A stretch of 8,224 nucleotides of DNA from Gammaproteobacteria bacterium (GTDB lineage: Bacteria; Pseudomonadota; Gammaproteobacteria; SZUA-229), in contig WTCC01000229.1 of NCBI GenBank assembly GCA_013138755.1, forward strand, positions 1 through 8,224, written 5' to 3'. The notes under the pieces are model-generated. The model saw only the letters and a list, made by a program, of their open reading frames with translations. It had not been told where the DNA came from and made no database searches. The position numbers and the translations under genes are program-made. Numbering within the stretch: the first letter of the stretch is position 1; every line of letters starts with the position of its first letter. Below, in pieces: positions 1 through 6,348 of the stretch.

Positions 1-845
1 TCTTCGTACCTGGTTCAATCATCAATATGATTTCAGGTAATTTCTCCATACGTTATGGAGCGAAAGGTCCTAATATCTCTATCGTTACAGCCTGCTCAAC
101 AGGTACACATAGTATCGGTGAATCGGCAAGAATAATCGCCTATGGTGATGCTGATGTCATGTTTGCTGGTGGTGCAGAAATGGCATCTTCACCGTTGGGC
201 ATCGGCGGTTTCGCAGCAGCTAGAGCATTATCAACTCGTAACGACGATCCGGCTGCTGCAAGTCGCCCATGGGATAAAGACCGTGACGGTTTTGTTCTTG
301 GTGATGGTGCCGGTGTTCTCGTGTTAGAAGAATATGAACATGCTAAAGCACGTGGCGCAACAATCTATGCTGAAGTGGCTGGTTTTGGTTACAACAGTGA
401 TGCCTATCATATGACGATGCCGTTACAAGATGGCAGTGGCGCTGGCAAATGTATGAAGCTTGCAATGAAAGATGCAGGCATCAATGCTGAAATGGTCGAT
501 TATGTTAATGCACATGGCACCTCGACACCAGCTGGTGACGTGGCTGAAACTCATGCAGTGAAATATGCAATGGGTAACCATGCGAACTCGGTGGCAGTTA
601 GTTCGACAAAATCGATGACAGGGCATCTGTTAGGAGCGGCTGGTGGTATCGAGGCGGTCTTTTCGATAATGTCGATCAAAGATCAAGTTGCTCCACCGAC
701 GATCAACTTAGATAACCCGGGTGAAGGTTGTGATCTTGATTACGTTGCAAATACCGCTCGTGAGATGAAGATCGATTATGCCTTATCTAACTCGTTTGGA
801 TTTGGTGGTACAAACGGAACGCTCATCTTTAAAAAGTTAAGTTAA
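1..845 (+). CDS. fabF: Beta-ketoacyl-ACP synthase II, 5'-truncated by the window edge
   Basis: This enzyme condenses malonyl-ACP with a growing acyl-ACP in the elongation cycle of type II fatty acid synthesis, in the cytoplasm. The reading frame enters from the left edge (first full codon at base 3) and ends with TAA at 843-845, leaving 280 visible codons. The catalytic Cys sits in TACSTG (codon at 93-95), the first His in [11 protein letters not shown] (513-515), and the Lys and second His in KSMTGH (His at 624-626). The Cys-His-His spacing is 140 and 37 residues, exactly that of E. coli FabF (163, 303, 340). By that alignment about 132 N-terminal residues lie outside the window. The C-terminal SFGFGGTNG motif is intact. 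FabF rather than FabB is favoured by strong similarity to remembered E. coli FabF over the whole visible part and by the neighbouring genes. The gene probably follows acpP upstream, as in related bacteria; that is inference. Confidence 0.97.
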   Translation, partial: FVPGSIINMISGNFSIRYGAKGPNISIVTACSTGTHSIGESARIIAYGDADVMFAGGAEMASSPLGIGGFAAARALSTRNDDPAAASRPWDKDRDGFVLGDGAGVLVLEEYEHAKARGATIYAEVAGFGYNSDAYHMTMPLQDGSGAGKCMKLAMKDAGINAEMVDYVNAHGTSTPAGDVAETHAVKYAMGNHANSVAVSSTKSMTGHLLGAAGGIEAVFSIMSIKDQVAPPTINLDNPGEGCDLDYVANTAREMKIDYALSNSFGFGGTNGTLIFKKLS

Positions 846-900
846 GCATTATTTTTGATTCGATTTTTGCGGATCAATTTATATCGAATAGTTAATAAAT

Positions 901-926
901 AAGCGGCTTTTAGATAAACCGCTTTT
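901..926 (+). terminator. Candidate weak intrinsic terminator after fabF
   Basis: AAGCGG (901-906) pairs with CCGCTT (919-924). With C907 bulged, TTT (908-910) can also pair with AAA (916-918), leaving a five-base loop. The run TTTT at 923-926 overlaps the end of the stem, so the T-tract is short. It lies 55 bases after the fabF stop and 26 bases before the pabB start, where a boundary between a fatty-acid unit and the folate/replication unit would make sense. Strength is doubtful because of the short T-run, so partial read-through is likely. The rest of the 846-951 gap is AT-rich, and I see no convincing promoter in it. Confidence 0.4.
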
Positions 927-935
927 AGATAAACC
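906..935 (+). repeat. Exact tandem duplication of a 15-bp unit
   Basis: The unit GCTTTTAGATAAACC occurs at 906-920 and again, with no change and no spacer, at 921-935. The match stops at both ends. The unit length is a multiple of three, and the pabB frame stays open through it (LLDKP twice), but no start codon exists upstream in that frame, so it is probably untranslated. The right arm of the hairpin at 901-926 spans the junction between the two copies. Confidence 0.9.
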
Positions 936-951
936 AGAACCGAGACTTTCC

Positions 952-2382
952 GTGTCATTTAAAACGCGGCTATTACCAACAGCTGAATCCCCCCTTGATC
1001 TGCTGCTGTTCAATCAGTACGATTGCCAGCGTTACCCATTTCTTTTGAGCAGCAGCGCGTCCAGAGAACACAATACACAGTACGATATCCTGATTGCCTG
1101 TCCGCAAGAAGTCCTAACGCTTAACGCTGATAAAACACTCAGACTATCTGGCGGTCATCCCAGCAAGGAAAGTGCATTAAACGCGGACATAGATTCTCAG
1201 GCAGGTTTTTTTAACACGCTGGAAAAATTGTACCAACACGATAAGTGTGAAGTCTCATCTGAATCAAATGATATTCCTTTTACAGGCGGTTGGTTTGTAT
1301 ACCTGTCCTATGAGATGGCTGGAGAAGTCGAACCACGTTTGTCACTGTCGCCATTACCGACAGGTCAGCCACTGGCTGTAGCAGCGCGTTGCCCGGCAGC
1401 AATTATTTTTGATAAACGTAAGAAACAATATTTAGCTATCGCGGAGACAAATTTTGAGTTTTTGCTCGACGAGTTAGAACAGGATTATCTGGCTTTACTA
1501 GAGAAATCAAAACAGGTAGATCCATTAGATGACAACGGTATAGTGCTCGAATCATTGCACGAAGCAGAAACCTCAGATTATCTGCAACAGGTCGAGCAGA
1601 TCAAACGTTATATTTTTGACGGCGATATCTTTCAGGCAAACTTATCGAGACGATGGACCGCGACATTAAAACATGATGTCGATGATGTCGTTCTGTTCGA
1701 TAAGCTGTCAAAACAAAATCCTTCATCATTTGCCGCCATGGCCTGTCTGGACAGTGTTACCATCATCAGCTCATCACCTGAGCGCCTGGTTTCTCTGCGT
1801 GATGGTATCGTCGAAACTCGACCGATTGCAGGTACTCGCCCCAGGGATAGTGATCAGCAGAATGATGAAGCCTTAGCGAAAGAACTGCTGTCACATCCAA
1901 AGGAACAAGCTGAACACATCATGCTTATCGACCTGGAGCGTAATGATCTGGGGCGCGTCTGTCGACCGGGAACGATAGAAGTGAATGAACTGATGGCCCT
2001 GGAGAGTTGGGAACATGTGCATCATATCGTCTCTAACGTTCGGGGTGAGCTGGAAAAAGGTAAATCACCTATCGATGTGTTGCGAGCTGTGTTCCCGGGT
2101 GGGACAATCACAGGCTGTCCTAAGGTGCGTTGTATGGAAATACTGGCGGAACTTGAGCAGGAAGCAAGAGGCGCGTATACCGGGTCATTGGGTTACATTA
2201 ATACAGATGGCAGTATGGACTTTAATATATTGATACGCACCATGGTCAGAGATAAAAACACCCGACCCAACGAGATAATATTTCGAGCCGGTGGCGGTAT
2301 AGTGAGCGATTCTATTGCGGAAAAAGAGCTGGCTGAAACCCGTGCCAAAGCGAAAGGTCTATTGAAAATTTTTAACCGATGA
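952..2382 (+). CDS. pabB: Aminodeoxychorismate synthase component I
   Basis: PabB converts chorismate and ammonia, supplied by the glutaminase PabA, to 4-amino-4-deoxychorismate, the first step of p-aminobenzoate synthesis for folate. The 476-residue protein has an N-terminal anthranilate-synthase-I-like region (about 1-165) and a C-terminal chorismate-binding domain (about 205-475). Visible motifs are GDIFQANLSRR (224-234), RPIAGTRPR (290-298), IDLERNDLGR (326-335), FPGGTITGCPK (381-391), GAYTGSLGY (407-415) and AGGGIVSDS (446-454). E. coli PabB has a lysine in its PIKGT motif; here it is Ala293, as in anthranilate synthases. PabB is preferred over TrpE because pabC follows directly with an ATGA overlap and no trpG/trpD lies nearby. 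The start is GTG: the frame is open back to 892 but holds no earlier start codon, and only a weak GAG (942-944) serves as ribosome binding site. No pabA is in the window. Confidence 0.9.
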   Translation: MSFKTRLLPTAESPLDLLLFNQYDCQRYPFLLSSSASREHNTQYDILIACPQEVLTLNADKTLRLSGGHPSKESALNADIDSQAGFFNTLEKLYQHDKCEVSSESNDIPFTGGWFVYLSYEMAGEVEPRLSLSPLPTGQPLAVAARCPAAIIFDKRKKQYLAIAETNFEFLLDELEQDYLALLEKSKQVDPLDDNGIVLESLHEAETSDYLQQVEQIKRYIFDGDIFQANLSRRWTATLKHDVDDVVLFDKLSKQNPSSFAAMACLDSVTIISSSPERLVSLRDGIVETRPIAGTRPRDSDQQNDEALAKELLSHPKEQAEHIMLIDLERNDLGRVCRPGTIEVNELMALESWEHVHHIVSNVRGELEKGKSPIDVLRAVFPGGTITGCPKVRCMEILAELEQEARGAYTGSLGYINTDGSMDFNILIRTMVRDKNTRPNEIIFRAGGGIVSDSIAEKELAETRAKAKGLLKIFNR

Positions 2383-3257
2383 ATAAACCCAATAACATGG
2401 TACTGATCAACGGCATATCCGCTGAATTTCTAAACATCAATGATCGTGCGATTCACTACGGTGATGGCTTGTTTGAAACAATCTTATATCAAAACGGCAA
2501 GTTGCTCTATTGGAAACAGCACTATCAACGACTTCAGTCTTCAGCGGACAAGCTAAAGATGGTCTGCCCTGATGAATTGTTATTGTTAAATGATATTGAA
2601 AATATCCTCAAGGATACAGCAGCAAACACTATTCTTGCTATAAAAATAATCATTTCGCGTGGTGCCGGCGAACGTGGTTATCAGTTTAAGGCAGGAAACA
2701 GTCTTACTAGAATCGTTATGGCGTCAGCGATAGACACGGACTATTCATCTCTTACTGCTACTCGTTTGCTTTCTGGTAATCTATTCATCTGTGAGCAACA
2801 GGTCTCGATCAACGAAGGCCTGGCAGGCATAAAACACCTTAATCGTCTGGAAAATGTATTAGCAAGAAATGAATGGCAAACCAACGCGACAAATAATAAA
2901 ATAATCGATGGTTTAATGCTGAATGCTAACCACCATGTAATCGAAGCAACGATGAGCAATTTATTCGTAGTAAAAGACGGTCAGTTGATAACCCCTGGTC
3001 TCAAGCAATCGGGTGTAAGCGGTATAATGCGAGATGTCATAATCGATGTTGCCAGTAAGAATAAAATAACGACGACTGTGACCGATCTGACCATGGAAGA
3101 AGTTATTACGATGGATGAATGTTTTATCTCAAATAGTCTGATAGGTATGAAAGTAGTTAATAACATCGCCGACCATAAATTTCCGTCAGATAGTATTGCT
3201 AAACTACTGTTCAGTAATCTATTAGGCACGATAGAAGAGCATGCACAAATTATTTAG
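2379..3257 (+). CDS. pabC: Aminodeoxychorismate lyase
   Basis: PabC is a PLP enzyme that splits 4-amino-4-deoxychorismate into p-aminobenzoate and pyruvate, using the product of the gene just before it. It is a fold-type IV aminotransferase-like protein of 292 residues (E. coli PabC has 269). Visible motifs are DRAIHYGDGLFET (22-34), the PLP lysine in IKHLNRLE (Lys152), EATMSNLF (189-196), with Glu189 and the following loop at the cofactor site, and GVSGIMRD (212-219). The start ATG overlaps the pabB stop as ATGA, which indicates translational coupling. A second in-frame ATG at 2397 (Met7, MVLING) aligns better with the N-terminus of E. coli PabC and is a possible true start. Neither has a good Shine-Dalgarno. 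D-amino-acid or branched-chain aminotransferases share the fold, but the KHLNRLE motif and position after pabB favour PabC. Confidence 0.93.
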   Translation: MNKPNNMVLINGISAEFLNINDRAIHYGDGLFETILYQNGKLLYWKQHYQRLQSSADKLKMVCPDELLLLNDIENILKDTAANTILAIKIIISRGAGERGYQFKAGNSLTRIVMASAIDTDYSSLTATRLLSGNLFICEQQVSINEGLAGIKHLNRLENVLARNEWQTNATNNKIIDGLMLNANHHVIEATMSNLFVVKDGQLITPGLKQSGVSGIMRDVIIDVASKNKITTTVTDLTMEEVITMDECFISNSLIGMKVVNNIADHKFPSDSIAKLLFSNLLGTIEEHAQII

Positions 3258-4260
3258 TAGAAAATTACCCGCCATTTTCGCAATCATCAGTATCTTGCTG
3301 CTGGTGTTTTTTTACTATGCGTCTGTAATCTATTCGACGATGAACGCAGAGATGCAGTTATCTGAAACCGAGACGATCGTTTTTTCTCGCGGTTCGTCTA
3401 TCCGAACATTGGCTAATCAGCTGATCGAAAAAGATCTGCTCAGTGAGAAGCGTTATTTTTTAATCTGGGGAAAATTAAAACGACAGGAAACAAGTTTACA
3501 GGCTGGCGAATATACCATCAGCCCCGGTACAACTCTGGCTGAACTGCTCGAAGACATGGTCGATGGTGATGTGGTACAACACGATATTGCATTGATAGAA
3601 GGTTTTACTTTTCGTCAGGTTCTGGCAACTATACATAGTCACCCAGTCATCACGATCGAAACGAAAGACCTTAACGACGATGAGATAATGAGACTGTTAG
3701 GCCATGCGGGCGAACATCCTGAAGGTCGCTTTTATCCTGATACTTACTATATCTCACGTGGTGTAACTGATCTTGAGCTGTTGCGTCGTGCTTATCTGTC
3801 GATGGATGAAATATTGGCTGAGGAATGGCAGCAACGTGAGAAAGACCTCCCATACAAAACACCTTATGAAGCGTTAATCATGGCTTCTATCGTCGAAAAG
3901 GAGAGTGCTGTTGCTGAGGAACGTCCATTAATTGCCGGCTTGTTTGTTAATCGTCTGCGTAAAAAAATGAGACTACAAACAGATCCGACGGTTATTTATG
4001 GTATTGAAAACTACGATGGCAATATTCGTTTTAAAGACTTAAGAAAAGACACACCGTATAATACCTATACTCGACATGGCCTTCCGCCAACGCCGATAGC
4101 ATTACCCGGTAGAGGGGCTATCCACGCAACGCTGCATCCTGACAAGACAGATTACCTGTATTTTGTCGCATACAGTGATGGTAGCGGACGCCATGTTTTC
4201 TCGACAAATCTGAAAGATCATGAAAAAGCCGTTGATAAATACCAACGCAATAAACGTTAA
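3241..4260 (+). CDS. mltG: Endolytic murein transglycosylase MltG (YceG family)
   Basis: MltG is an inner-membrane lytic transglycosylase that cuts nascent glycan strands and is thought to set their length by acting as a terminase. The protein has 339 residues (E. coli 340). A short basic N-terminus is followed by one membrane helix at about 9-32, then a periplasmic part: a LysM-like subdomain (about 45-115) and the YceG catalytic domain. The catalytic motif ASIVEKES (215-222) carries the essential glutamate, probably Glu219, followed by RLQTDPTVIYG (244-254), TPYNTY (271-276), HGLPPTPIALPG (279-290) and HPDKTDYLYFVA (299-310). The start lies inside the end of pabC, overlapping it by 17 bases in another frame. 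The nearest purine run (AGAAGAG, 3233-3239) is too close to be a good ribosome binding site, so coupling to pabC translation is likely. A later start would remove the membrane anchor. Confidence 0.95.
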   Translation: MHKLFSRKLPAIFAIISILLLVFFYYASVIYSTMNAEMQLSETETIVFSRGSSIRTLANQLIEKDLLSEKRYFLIWGKLKRQETSLQAGEYTISPGTTLAELLEDMVDGDVVQHDIALIEGFTFRQVLATIHSHPVITIETKDLNDDEIMRLLGHAGEHPEGRFYPDTYYISRGVTDLELLRRAYLSMDEILAEEWQQREKDLPYKTPYEALIMASIVEKESAVAEERPLIAGLFVNRLRKKMRLQTDPTVIYGIENYDGNIRFKDLRKDTPYNTYTRHGLPPTPIALPGRGAIHATLHPDKTDYLYFVAYSDGSGRHVFSTNLKDHEKAVDKYQRNKR

Positions 4261-4263
4261 GGG
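4259..4263 (+). promoter_or_regulatory. Ribosome binding site of tmk
   Basis: AAGGG lies five bases before the tmk ATG and overlaps the last two bases of the mltG TAA stop. It supports the ATG at 4269 as the start. Confidence 0.65.
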
Positions 4264-4268
4264 TCGTC

Positions 4269-4904
4269 ATGGGAAAATTTATAACATTAGATGGCATAGA
4301 GGGAGTTGGTAAAACCAGTAACCTTCGTTTCATAAAAGAGTTGCTGGAATCATCGGGGCATTCCTGTGTGGTGACGAGAGAGCCGGGTGGCACAAACCTG
4401 GGGGAATCACTGCGGGGTTTATTATTGAGCCACTCAGATGAGAACATGAGCCCGGATGCTGAACTGTTGATGATGTTTGCATCGAGAGCTGAACATCTCA
4501 GCAAAGTTATCCTGCCTGCTTTGAACAACAACCAGACAGTCTTGTGTGATCGGTTTACTGAAGCGACATATGCATACCAGGGCGGAGGGCGCCAGCTTGA
4601 TGTCGACAAGATCAGCGAGCTCGAAGATTGGGTGCAGGGTGAACTGCGCCCAGACCTGACTATTATTTTGGATGCACCTGTTGAGGTTGGCCGTGCCAGA
4701 GCGGGTAGTCGTAGTGCGCCTGATCGTATAGAAAAAGAAAAAGATGACTTTTTTCAACGCGTCAGAAAAAGTTATATCGAATTGGCGGATCATTATCCGC
4801 ATCGCATCTGTCTTATCGATGCCTCATTGAGATTGGAAGCGGTGCAGAAGCAGATATTGGCCAAGCTGATCGAACACGACATAATAGATCAGGTAGTCTG
4901 TTAA
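4269..4904 (+). CDS. tmk: Thymidylate kinase (dTMP kinase)
   Basis: This enzyme phosphorylates dTMP to dTDP with ATP, an essential step of dTTP supply for replication. It has 211 residues (E. coli 213). The P-loop is GIEGVGKT (9-16). REPGGT (37-42) and the DRF motif (94-96) with YQGGGR (103-108) form the dTMP site. The LID region RARAGSRSAPDR (142-153) carries several arginines while the P-loop lacks the basic residue seen in eukaryotic enzymes, which is the pattern of the bacterial type II (E. coli-like) kinase. It starts 8 bases after mltG with a clear AAGGG site and ends 9 bases before holB, so it sits inside one transcription unit. The mltG-tmk-holB order is the same as in E. coli. Confidence 0.97.
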   Translation: MGKFITLDGIEGVGKTSNLRFIKELLESSGHSCVVTREPGGTNLGESLRGLLLSHSDENMSPDAELLMMFASRAEHLSKVILPALNNNQTVLCDRFTEATYAYQGGGRQLDVDKISELEDWVQGELRPDLTIILDAPVEVGRARAGSRSAPDRIEKEKDDFFQRVRKSYIELADHYPHRICLIDASLRLEAVQKQILAKLIEHDIIDQVVC

Positions 4905-4913
4905 TATTATTTT

Positions 4914-5906
4914 ATGATATACCCATGGCAGCAACAGCAATGGCAGCATATACATCAGTTACTTGAAGCTGATCGTTTGCCTCACGGTATGTTATTACTG
5001 GGTAACCAGGGTTTAGGCAAAGCTGATTTTTCTGTCGCTATGGCAAATGCGGTTTTATGCCAGAGTCCATCCGATGATCATCAGGCCTGTGGTCGCTGTA
5101 AATCATGTCGGTTACTCGCTGCAGAAACGCACCCTGATCTACATTACCTGTCACCAAAAGCTCCTGCTAAATCTAAGAGCAAAAATCCGGTAATGAGTAT
5201 CCGTATCGACGATATTCGAGACCTATGTGAAACATTAAATCAGACTAGCCTGTATGGCGGTTATCGTGTGGCGATTATCGAACAGGCTGAATATCTGACC
5301 CTGTCAGCGGCTAACAGTCTCCTGAAGACACTGGAGGAGCCGGGGCAGAATGTATTGATCCTGCTGGTAACTTCGCGTTCTAACCGACTGCCGGTCACGA
5401 TACGAAGTCGTTGTCAGATATTGCGTTTTTCGACACCTGACGAAGACATATCCCTCAGTTGGCTACAGGCTAACCAGCAGAATGACGTTTCCGCTGATCA
5501 ATTAAAACAGGCATTAAAATACGCTGACGGCTCACCGTTAGCTGCGATGCACAGGCTAAGCCAGACTGAGCATCAAGAGGTTCTTACTGCGGCGATGACG
5601 GCGAGTGTCTCTGGAAAAAATTCCTTGGAATATGCCGTTAAATTAGCCCAATTCACTAAAACTTCCACGCTGGAAGGAATGCTTAGCTGGGTGTCTGATC
5701 TGGCTCGTTTATTATCCTGTGGGCCTGAGATTGCAATTACAAATGAGCATGAACGCGCGAAATTACAGGCATTAGCCAAAAAAGTGAATAAACAGCGCTT
5801 GTTCCGCTTTCAAGATCAATTAAACTTCAATCTGCTACATGGCTCAATAGCGGTCAATGAACAGTTATTATGGGAAAACCTGCTACTATCATGGGATAAC
5901 TTATAA
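4914..5906 (+). CDS. holB: DNA polymerase III subunit delta'
   Basis: Delta' is the stator subunit of the clamp loader that places the beta clamp on DNA. The 330-residue protein (E. coli 334) has an N-terminal AAA+ domain. The zinc module carries Cys49, Cys59, Cys62 and Cys65 (CGRCKSCRLL). The SRC motif with the conserved arginine (RSRCQ, 164-168) follows ANSLLKTLEEP (133-143), and the C-terminal third is the helical collar domain. The Walker A-like loop GNQGLGKAD (30-38) keeps the glycines and lysine but has Ala after the lysine where Ser/Thr is needed, in line with delta' not hydrolysing ATP. YPW near the N-terminus matches E. coli HolB and supports this start. The nine-base spacer before it is all A/T and has no Shine-Dalgarno; the nearest AGG (4891-4893) is too far, so initiation may depend on coupling with tmk. 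Confusion with dnaX is unlikely given the length and lost Walker residue. Confidence 0.95.
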   Translation: MIYPWQQQQWQHIHQLLEADRLPHGMLLLGNQGLGKADFSVAMANAVLCQSPSDDHQACGRCKSCRLLAAETHPDLHYLSPKAPAKSKSKNPVMSIRIDDIRDLCETLNQTSLYGGYRVAIIEQAEYLTLSAANSLLKTLEEPGQNVLILLVTSRSNRLPVTIRSRCQILRFSTPDEDISLSWLQANQQNDVSADQLKQALKYADGSPLAAMHRLSQTEHQEVLTAAMTASVSGKNSLEYAVKLAQFTKTSTLEGMLSWVSDLARLLSCGPEIAITNEHERAKLQALAKKVNKQRLFRFQDQLNFNLLHGSIAVNEQLLWENLLLSWDNL

Positions 5907-5920
5907 CTCTTTAAAAGAGG
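5907..5920 (+). promoter_or_regulatory. pilZ ribosome binding site inside a small hairpin
   Basis: AGAGG (5916-5920) is a good Shine-Dalgarno six bases before the pilZ ATG. CTCTT (5907-5911) is its reverse complement and begins right after the holB stop, giving a five-pair stem CTCTT-TAA-AAGAG. The stem is weak, but it would partly hide the ribosome binding site until a ribosome finishing holB opens it. The Shine-Dalgarno is seen directly; the regulatory effect is inference. Confidence 0.5.
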
Positions 5921-5926
5921 TTTCGC

Positions 5927-6277
5927 ATGAGTAAACAAGCCGCACGTCCAGGGATGTTATCGCTGAGCATCAAAGATACATCATCGCTTTATGCTGCATT
6001 TATGCCATTTGTTAAAAATGGCGGTTTATTTATCCCAACAAACAAAACCTACACTCTGGGTGATGAAGTATTTATGCTTTTATCATTGATGGATGATGGT
6101 GAGCGCTTGCCGGTAGCGGGAAAAATTATCTGGATGACCCCGAAAGATGCACAGAGTAATCGTGCTCATGGTGTCGGCGTACAATTTTCTCCTCAGGATA
6201 AAGGTGCGACTCGTAGTAAGATAGAAACACATCTTGCTGCCACACTAAAATCCGAAAGAATCACCCACACGATGTAG
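5927..6277 (+). CDS. pilZ: Type IV pilus assembly protein PilZ
   Basis: This 116-residue protein closely resembles the canonical PilZ of Pseudomonas (118 residues), which is needed for type IV pilus assembly and twitching. In Xanthomonas PilZ binds the pilus ATPase PilB and the c-di-GMP receptor FimX. Characteristic stretches are LSLSIKD (11-17), LYAAFMPFVKNGGLFIPT (21-38), LGDEVF (44-49), LPVAGKIIWMTP (61-72) and GVGVQF (82-87). It is a single PilZ domain with no membrane segment. The RxxxR motif that binds c-di-GMP in typical PilZ domains is absent, and the second motif is replaced by NGGLF; both are usual for this subfamily, so it is probably not itself a c-di-GMP receptor. It lies 20 bases after holB, the same position as in pseudomonads and many other gammaproteobacteria, and ends the tightly packed part of the operon. 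Confidence 0.93.
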   Translation: MSKQAARPGMLSLSIKDTSSLYAAFMPFVKNGGLFIPTNKTYTLGDEVFMLLSLMDDGERLPVAGKIIWMTPKDAQSNRAHGVGVQFSPQDKGATRSKIETHLAATLKSERITHTM

Positions 6278-6299
6278 TGCACCTCTGGAAGAGGTTGCA
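6278..6299 (+). other. Hairpin directly after the pilZ stop
   Basis: TGCACCTCT (6278-6286) pairs with AGAGGTTGCA (6290-6299), with one bulged T (6295 or 6296) and a GGA loop. This gives nine pairs starting at the first base after the pilZ TAG. No T-run follows, so it does not look like an intrinsic terminator. It could slow 3' decay of the upstream message or serve as a processing site. The remaining gap to tatD (6300-6348) holds only the sites listed separately. Confidence 0.5.
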
Positions 6300-6326
6300 A
6301 CAATAAGCACGTCGACCAGTTATAAA
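6295..6326 (+). promoter_or_regulatory. Weak possible promoter for tatD
   Basis: TATAAA (6321-6326, five of six to the -10 consensus) lies 22 bases before the tatD start. The best upstream partner is TTGCAA (6295-6300, four of six to the -35 consensus), but the 20-base spacer is longer than the usual 16-18. It would also place the -35 in the right arm of the hairpin at 6278-6299. The wider gap here makes a separate promoter plausible, but the sequence support is poor. Confidence 0.2.
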
Positions 6327-6338
6327 ATACCTACCATC

Positions 6339-6343
6339 CGGAG
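6339..6343 (+). promoter_or_regulatory. Ribosome binding site of tatD
   Basis: CGGAG lies five bases before a GTG codon at 6349. This fixes the GTG as the start; the product then begins directly with the metal-binding DSHCHLD motif, as TatD proteins do. Confidence 0.7.
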
Positions 6344-6348
6344 TTGCG

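Noticed and set aside
423..626. Minus-strand open frame rich in Cys and His inside fabF
   Set aside because: The Cys/His content is the reverse reading of common fabF codons; the spacing fits no zinc motif.
855..885. Promoter before pabB from TTGATT (855-860) and TATATC (880-885)
   Set aside because: Both boxes match only four of six, the spacer is 19 bases, and the hairpin at 901-926 would lie in the transcript before pabB.
952..2382. Reading this gene as trpE (anthranilate synthase component I) because of PIAGT
   Set aside because: It is coupled by ATGA to pabC, lies in the fabF-pabC cluster, has no trp genes nearby and lacks the LLES-type tryptophan feedback motif at the N-terminus (LLSS instead). 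Some doubt remains and is listed as a finding.
4118..4609. Open frame of 163 codons on the minus strand across the mltG-tmk junction
   Set aside because: It lies antisense to two well-supported genes with strong motifs, and its translation has no recognisable domain.
4434..4802. Open frame of 122 codons on the minus strand inside tmk
   Set aside because: Its translation shows no family features, and it runs fully antisense to the conserved LID and DRF regions of tmk.
6278..6305. Intrinsic terminator between pilZ and tatD
   Set aside because: The hairpin is followed by ACAATAAG with no run of T, so it does not meet the usual form.
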